From Tethya wilhelma (Eukaryota > Porifera > Demospongiae > Tethyida > Tethyidae), in the NCBI GenBank assembly GCA_964030475.1, contig CAXIPT010000004.1, forward strand, positions 5,651,009-5,715,008: DNA of 64,000 nucleotides. The letters run 5' to 3'. A model generated the notes under the pieces. It was not told the DNA's origin and searched no databases. It was given only the letters and a program-made list of their open reading frames with translations. The position numbers and the translations under genes were made by a program. Below, one piece after another: positions 57,620 to 64,000 of the stretch (within the stretch, counting starts at the first letter, position 1; each line of letters opens with the position of its first letter).

Positions 57620-58480
57620 GTTTAAGAGCAGTGTGCAAAAAGCATGCAAGTAACGTGGCCTAAATACTAGCACAGGCTAAAGATAGTATCTACGTAATTG
57701 CCATGTTACTGGTCAGCCCAGTTTCCAAACCTGTTTAACTACTTCCCAGCCTCCCGTACTCCACTGTATGTTCTTATGAGCACTTGTAGAGCTCTGAGCT
57801 TGTTCCCCAGAGCATATTCATGCATATTAATTGGATAAGGATCAGACTGGACTCTCATTGGTTGGCGGCAAGTTGTACTTGACATGTAGCTGGCATGGTG
57901 CTGTTTTTTTGTGTTAGGGACTCAGGGATATGAATATTAATATCTTGTGGTTAGGTTCATATTTTGTGTGTTTGACTTTTGGAATGCTTTTCCCTCTCCA
58001 TTTTGTTTTAGCTACATCTATCCCCTAATGGTGATAGAGACTGCTTCTAAGATTAGTTGTGCATAACATTTTCCCCAAACCTACACGTTTCACAAGAGTA
58101 CATTGTGTGTTAGCAATTACAATCAAACAACTTGTAAAACACTGTGAAAAACTCTAAAAAATAATGAATTCAAGTGTATAATGTCCTTTGCAATGTTTGC
58201 TTGAGAGTTTAAGTGGGAAAAAAGTTGACTGTTATTTGTTCCATCTCATTTTTCACCATGTAGAGCAAGGTAGAACTGTGGCTGCACAGATGAAGAAGTG
58301 TGTAGCTGTTCTTGTGTCATCATGAGTGCACGTGTGTACATCAGCGTCACTTCCTGTAGTAAGGGAAGAGTATTAAAATTTTATTGACATAGCTGTGGTT
58401 TTGTTTGAATAGTACAACTATTTGCTTAATAGCATTTCCAACCAATTAGTTTGTGTCTGACATTGTAACAGCTCTATGTA
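57620..58480. other. Spacer upstream of gene C, no gene recognised
   Basis: AT-rich DNA with no supported reading frame. Confidence 0.55.
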
Positions 58481-58481
58481 G

Positions 58482-58572
<91 letters not shown>

Positions 58573-58580
58573 TGTGTGTG
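58482..58580. repeat. (GT)n microsatellite
   Basis: About 98 bp GT tract with one AT and one GC interruption, bounded by two copies of AGCTCTATGTAGCT (58470 and 58590). Confidence 0.95.
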
Positions 58581-59539
58581 ACACTGCAACAGCTCTATGT
58601 AGCTAGAGCTGAAACTAGCAGCTACTTTTCCTTCTTTGTAATTATGGTTGAATGTTCTATGGTTGGTTGCTGTTATACTGATTTGTCCAAGAGGTTAATG
58701 ACTGTAGTGACTCCATATAAACCTCTTTGTATCACATGGCTTATGCCCAGTTATAGCTGTAGCAAAATTTTGCACTAGTTTGGGTTATAAGGTCATCAAT
58801 ACCAACTTAAAACTCTTCATTCAACATTGTTGAGTAGCAAAGGTTACAAGCTTTGTATTATAGACAAAAAGTTACTCTTTCATGATTATGGACATAAGTA
58901 TCCCTGTAATGATTGTTGTATAGCTGGTTGTGGTTCAATTAACTGTTGAACTGATGGTAGTATCTTTTTTTGAAGACCCTTAATTTCAAGTTATTTGCTG
59001 TGGTAAGCATGCATACCATTAGCATAGTACTTTGAGTTAATCAGTATACACTCTATTGATATTCAATCATGTGGGTCAATGAAAGGGTTTTCACCAGGGG
59101 CTTTACCTTGTGGTGGTTGTCATGGTGTTATGTGCCTGGCATGTGTCTTGATCTGATTGGTCGCTCACTTTTGCACAGACATCACATAGGCCAGATAGGA
59201 TTACTGTGACTGTGACATCTAGAATAATGTGTCAATTGTAGTCAGTGTCCATACATGTCATGTATAGCTATTCTCAGTGGAAGCTGTACATTGTATGTAA
59301 GTCTATATTATTATCTATATACCTGATGCAATTTCTCCTATATTATGATCATGACAATTACATGCTATTTCAGTGGCTGTTTGCTCAATTATGCTGTGTG
59401 TACATATTTAATATTCATAAATTAAGGTATTCACAACTTAAAAATTCCCCAGGTAGTTTCCCAGGTATTCTCCCTTCCTACAGTAGCTGTGTGTACACAA
59501 ATTCTTGTGTATTGCACAACAACTTTTGCTATCAGTAAC
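58581..59539. other. Spacer, no gene recognised
   Basis: AT-rich, without an intact coding exon or repeat that I can define. Confidence 0.55.
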
Positions 59540-59599
59540 GGAACCTACTCACCTGTAAGATCTTATGTGGGAACCTACTCACCTGTAAGATCTTATGTC
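59540..59599. repeat. Two-copy 30-bp tandem repeat carrying a minus-strand donor-like site
   Basis: GGAACCTACTCACCTGTAAG occurs twice with a 30-bp period. Read on the minus strand each copy contains CTTACAG followed by GTGAGTAGG, a strong donor match. Confidence 0.85.
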
Positions 59600-59711
59600 T
59601 GGTGTCCATGGACAAGCAGCAAAGTGTTGATCTAATATTTACGAGACAGTGAATGCAGATACTGCTTCAATTCTTGTAGTAGATTGTGATGTAAAGAGAA
59701 AAAAGTGCTTG

Positions 59712-59784
59712 GTTTTAGTGTGCCTTGAACCAGGGTCATATTGTGTGAGAGACGGTGCTCTTAGCTACTGGGCCACTAGGTCTC
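59712..59784 (-). mobile_element. tRNA-derived (SINE-like) unit or tRNA pseudogene
   Basis: Minus strand: AGTGGCCCAGTAGCTAAGAG includes a box A-like word, and TGGTTCAAGGC is a box B-like word about 35 bp later, the spacing of an internal RNA polymerase III promoter. The acceptor-stem ends do not pair well, so a working tRNA is unlikely. A SINE head is the better reading. Confidence 0.6.
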
Positions 59785-60415
59785 TTGAGTAGTTGAATAG
59801 AGAACAATAGTAATTCAATTAATTAGGACTTTCCTATCTTGTTTATCCCATTGTGTACAATGATTTCCATTAGAAAATTTGATTCTGAAATAAGAAGCTA
59901 CGGTTGACAATGTTTGTATAGAGATATGTATGTATGTGCTATATGGTATATCAAGTATGTGATCTTGCAATAGTGTTGTATATACTGTGATGCTCTCATG
60001 AAACTGTACATCACTTACAGTGTATATACACAACTACACACTCTCGGCTCTGGTAACTAAGGCTATACATGTAGCCAGCTAGCTACCAACCCAGACACAC
60101 CTGTCAAGAATGGTTCACCTCTACACATGTCTCATTTATCCAAGTACATGTTGTGATGTGTGCAAGATGTGGTGCTGTTGATAGCATAATCATATCAGCT
60201 TACACATCTTCACACCCAGTTTTTGTTTTTTCGGCTAATATCGTTTTTGTGTCTTGGTTGGTTGGACATACATGTGGTGGTAGTTTCTTTCAAAATTACA
60301 AATCTTTTGTGTGTTCAAGGTTGTACTTGACAACTTCTTTGTGGGCTCAAAATGGAATGCTTTCTCTCACTTGTTCTTTATAGAGGTTACTGTGTACATA
60401 TTACTGCTAAAATCT

Positions 60416-60552
60416 GATTCCAGTATGCATGTCACTTCATGAGAAAGCTGGGGATTTTTTAGCGCTTAACCTTGTCTTGTTCCTGGTATACGATTCCTGT
60501 ATGCTTGTGACTTCATAGGCAAAGCTTGAGATTTTTTAGCGCTTAAGGTGGT
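60416..60552. repeat. Two-copy imperfect tandem repeat, 76-bp period
   Basis: Both units start GATTCC-GTATGC and contain GATTTTTTAGCGCTTAA. They differ at several positions. Confidence 0.8.
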
Positions 60553-60726
60553 CCTATTTCTAAGGTACAGCGGCTTGTTTCAATGACTCAAGAGTTTTTG
60601 TGTGAATTAACGTAATGCCTTTGCTAGCGCTGTTAGGATATGGGTCATTCCATTTCAACTGAACCATGCTTTGCAGCTAATTCTGTTTAAGCTGATTATA
60701 AATGTAAAGCTGCTAAAGTCTGATTC

Positions 60727-60729
<3 letters not shown>

Positions 60730-60778
<49 letters not shown>
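60730..60778. repeat. (GT)n microsatellite
   Basis: Pure GT tract of about 49 bp. Confidence 0.95.
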
Positions 60779-61200
60779 ACGCACATGTGTGTTTGCATGT
60801 CTTCATGGAACATGTTTAAGTATGTTTTAGGTGCATTGGTTGTCTTATTCATAGAGATACATTATAGTGATGTGATTTTGTTGAAATGTTGTGCTAGCGC
60901 CTTAAGATATAAAGTAAGATTTTCATTGGTTTAGTGGTTTTAGCTGTAACTCAAACTCTAAGAAGCCAAAGTACTTGGTTTTACAATATTCCGCCCAAAC
61001 AGTATTGTTTATTTATCTTGTCAACTCTGGGAATACCTAGATTAATAATAATGCTTTATCAGCAGATGAATGTGCTTATGGTTGATGACAATACAATATG
61101 AATATTTAGTTTAATAGTGTAGAGACATGTAGCTACTTTACATAGATATATTTTCTTTATTTGAACGTGACTTTTTGTATATGTGTTTTATTCTTCTTGT

Positions 61201-61340
61201 AGGTTCTTTTGGTGAAGACAGTGTCTCTCTCTCTCTGTCTCTGTTGATGCTTCCATGTGGACTCTGTCTGTCAATGGTTCATGATGAGTACTAAACCCTG
61301 TTGTCATGGTGACCAGCTCATATACACCTTTTCTCCTAAG
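61201..61340. other. Repeated unit with X-box-like palindrome, copy 1
   Basis: Similar to 61771-61890: a pyrimidine-rich start after TAG, then GTCTGTCAATGG-type sequence, and GTTGTCATGGTGACC at 61301-61315, which resembles the RFX X-box palindrome. No conserved reading frame links the two copies. Confidence 0.45.
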
Positions 61341-61710
61341 AATAGTAAGTTCTCTTTGGGCAACATCATGAAACCTTGTATACATAGGTGGTTATTTCAC
61401 GTTTATAATTCTCTTTTTACAAACTTTAGATTAGCTTTCTTTTCTGATAGACCATAATGATAGCTATACATGTAGCTGTATTTAACCTATCTTAAAGTTA
61501 TACAAGTGTAATGCTCGAGCAATCCCTTTTTGCATTATCACAGGACTTACTCACTAACCCTGTTTTGTTAGTCTTGCATGGGTTGTAATGTTTTGATGAT
61601 CGTGGTGTGTTGTTCATCAATCTGTTGTTGATTTTTGTGCAATGCCCATACATATTGCTAATCTTGAAATAACAGACACTCTTATTGCACAAACATCTAT
61701 GTATTGTGTA

Positions 61711-61750
61711 TTGTGTGTGTGTGTGCATGTGTGTGTTTGTGTGTGTGTGA
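61711..61750. repeat. (GT)n microsatellite, interrupted
   Basis: GT tract with CA and TT interruptions. Confidence 0.9.
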
Positions 61751-61770
61751 CATGTTGTTTGGATCATTTT

Positions 61771-61890
61771 TGTCCTAGGTTCAGTAGGTTCTCTCTGTGG
61801 TATGGTGTCTATCTGTGGTTGATAAAAAGGTCTGCTCCCTGTTGCCATGGTAATCCTGAATACCTCATTACATACACAGCTGCTTCTCAT
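61771..61890. other. Repeated unit with X-box-like palindrome, copy 2
   Basis: Contains GTTGCCATGGTAATC at 61841-61855, one base from a symmetric GTTGCCATGGTAAC X-box. The spacing to the TAG-GTTC start is similar to copy 1, about 570 bp away. Confidence 0.45.
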
Positions 61891-62241
61891 GAAAGGTTAG
61901 TCATGCTCATGCTATATTTGTCCCAATAGACCATCCATATCTCCCCCTTTTAACAATTTGTGGCTTGATCCAAAAATTGATATGTTTTAAGAAAAGAAAC
62001 ACAATATTTGTGAACAAATATATATATAGCTGTATGGTTCATGTATCTAGAGATACTCTATATATACGACCTGATAAGTTTATAGGATTGCTTACTACTA
62101 TGTAATTATTTGGAAAAGAAATGTGTACTTAACAAAAATCTGTATCTACAACTAAAAATATTGAGTATCGATTTTCTTGCAATCCTTTAATCAGTTTGCC
62201 ACATGACTGTCACACCCTCCCGCTCCTCAGTCATGTGACTA

Positions 62242-63280
62242 TCAGGCCGTCTCGCCCGAAGTCACATGACTGTGCACAATGCATGTTGAGCCGGTGGTTG
62301 AGCCAGTTGTTTGAGTGATGTTGCCGTGGATGGCCGTGGACCTGCTAGTGGTCACCACAGAGCTGGTGGGAGGCGGGCAGGTGTTGGTGGTAGTGCATAG
62401 CACGTCCATGCCACCATTGTAGGGTCCTTGAAATGTCTGTCAGTACAAAAGCATTTTATTGTTAGGGGTGAGAATAAAGTCTGTGACAAGTTTGTACGTG
62501 CAAGTGTATAGATTTTTGTATTGGAAGTTTTTGAGAAAGATGCGAACACAATGAATGCAGCACAGTTGCTGCGAATGGATGCTATTTGCTTGTGTATAGG
62601 CATTCTGGTCCTGTTCATGGGTACAGTGGTATTGTGTGATGTTTTATGATGCTCACCTGACTCATTGTGCTGGGTTAATGTTAAAGTCTTGGAATTAGAC
62701 TGAAATAGGAAAAAATTATGCATTATTATTCCATTACTAGTGTAATGTTGATGTCTATGGTGACATACAGTAGCATTGCTACCTGTGTCTGGTATCTGGC
62801 TGCATCAATAAGCTATGCCAAAAAATTTTTTTGAAATTGTGTACCCATTGGCTTTAGTTGATAATTATGACTCACCATGCATTATGCTCTCCCTAGTAAT
62901 CTAAATTCACATCCATTGCTGTTTTTACAGACTAAATGATATTTTTCCTTGTAAAAAATAATTTTGTAGGCTTTCAATAACACCTTTTAGAAATTGATTT
63001 ATATACATAAGCTGATTTATCAGCGAGGCTTAGCATACATAATTAGAAGTAGTAAAAAAATCTATATCTGCTAGGCTTTATATACATAATTATTTTGTTT
63101 TCAACTACGAAAAAAGTATCATGCTTTTAAATTACCTGCATGCATGTACTCACTTTAAAAATTCAATCGTCCAATTAGCGTTAACTTTCTTCTTGGAGTT
63201 GATCTTCTTCGATCCCCTTGCTCTAGTTTCCCTCTCTGGAACTGATTCCTAATTTTCTCTTGTCTTACTTTTTGTACGAT
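62242..63280 (-). CDS. Gene D: small Thr-rich protein with MSQ leader exon
   Basis: A first non-coding exon ends at 63154 (GTGAG donor). GTACAAAAAGTAAG near 63275 is a weak TATA-like box in the position used by genes A-C. The leader exon codes MSQ (62665-62657, donor GTGAGC, phase 0). The terminal exon 62436-62242 (acceptor TACTGACAG, 64 codons, stop TGA) gives a product of about 67 aa: TFQGPYNGGMDVLCTTTNTC, a PPP run, many Thr/Ser, then STCIVHSHVTSGETA. Three Cys, no signal peptide. The composition resembles gene C without its repeats. The exon structure, not the sequence, groups it with A-C. Confidence 0.55.
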
Positions 63281-64000
63281 CACTGGCGTACTTCACACAC
63301 GCACGTCATATTGCGTTGTACGAAGCATGCCTTCTCATTGGCCAATTGCTTCAACCAATCAAACAATCTTGATGACTGCTACGTCACATTCTCAGTAACT
63401 TTTTTCGATAGAGGGGGAAAATTTTTGCCACTCAAAAAGTTCATGCATGTATCTAAACTGCAGTGAGAGTAACTGATGCTTCAAGGTGACACTCATTCCT
63501 TTAAATAGGAGCTTACGGTATCTCTGTCTAGGATGCACGTGTCACAAGTGTGTACTTGGGTGGACCTTGGTGGACCATTTTATACGCTTCTCCTAGCTAC
63601 ACCACAGTACAGTGCAATACAGCAGTGGTTATGCTGTTAAGTGAATGAGGTATAAGATATTCATCACTTTGTGTGTGTGTTTAAAGCCGGTCAAGTGATG
63701 GCTTTGGACTTAGGGTGGCTGGCGGCAACAGTTTTGGGTCTTCATTTTGAGAGCAATTTTTAGAGCTAACATGTCTCCTTTGTAGCTTAATGAGATGGCT
63801 CATGAATATTCATGTGTGTGTTGGTGGGTGGAAATTTTATAATATCATGCATGTTGTGTGGAGATTGTGTTAGTGTGTATGGTATGGTTTATAGTGTGCT
63901 TTGCATATGATCTGTGCAGTGCTTTTGTGGTATACAATGGTCATGTAATATAGAACTATGGCTGAGTGGAGTATAGGTCACATGATTTAATGTCAGACAT
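63281..64000. other. Right-end spacer upstream of gene D
   Basis: Minus-strand TATAAAATGG near 63577 is an alternative promoter for gene D. No coding exon recognised up to the window edge. Confidence 0.5.

Noticed and set aside
57414..57638. 74-codon minus-strand frame starting MHTALKLR
   Set aside because: It contains the gene C TATA box in its middle, so most of it is promoter.
61188..61385. Minus-strand coding exon with ELVTMTTGFSTHHEP
   Set aside because: Partial similarity to 61780-61890 exists, but frames and splice sites are not conserved between the two copies.

Overview
This is intron-rich, AT-rich animal DNA with compact genes, dinucleotide microsatellites and small inverted-repeat transposons. 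A TTC17-like gene, a GTPase with Death, SAM and Ig-like modules, and a tandem pair of pannexin/LRRC8-like channels suggest an early-branching metazoan. A demosponge similar to Amphimedon is my best guess, but it rests on gene content and style only. Seven single N characters (3961, 10343, 11872, 15711, 17861, 20848, 36818) behave like scaffold gaps of unknown size. At least three of them replace exons.

Layout. (1) 0.3-22.3 kb: middle and C-terminal exons of a TTC17-like TPR gene (+). One intron holds an intronless membrane-anchored papain-like protease with a cystatin-like C-terminal domain (-). The TTC17 gene is rearranged: one TPR exon is inverted, and about 12 kb containing a decayed copy of the GTPase gene lies before its last two exons. 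(2) 22.7-25.0 kb: a foldback element with GC-rich palindromes. (3) 25.8-35.4 kb: a small zinc-ribbon gene (-) divergent from a complete 15-exon Roc-like GTPase/Ig/SAM/Death/SAM/SAM gene (+, 1,354 aa). Decayed copies of that gene lie at 11.0-17.1 and 18.1-19.4 kb. (4) 35.7-47.0 kb: two tandem paralogues (+) with a four-TM pannexin/LRRC8-like channel domain and a large C-terminal region without leucine-rich repeats. (5) 47.3-63.6 kb: four minus-strand genes of one design: TATA-like box, 5' UTR exon, a tiny leader exon of 3-5 codons, then phase-0 terminal exon(s). Two of them (A, B) carry arrays of alternative-looking terminal exons, each with its own stop codon and each coding a Cys/His zinc-binding-like domain (2 in A, 7 in B). 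The other two (C, D) encode Thr/Ser/Pro/Cys-rich proteins.

Mobile DNA is abundant. There are three families of short elements (called F1, F2 and F3 here), a 1.24-kb element nested in an F2 copy with 14-bp inverted ends and a 4-bp target duplication, and a tRNA-derived SINE-like unit. F3 leaves 9-bp target duplications. The strongest candidates for something undescribed are the leader-exon/terminal-exon arrays, the channel fusion, and the protease-cystatin fusion.
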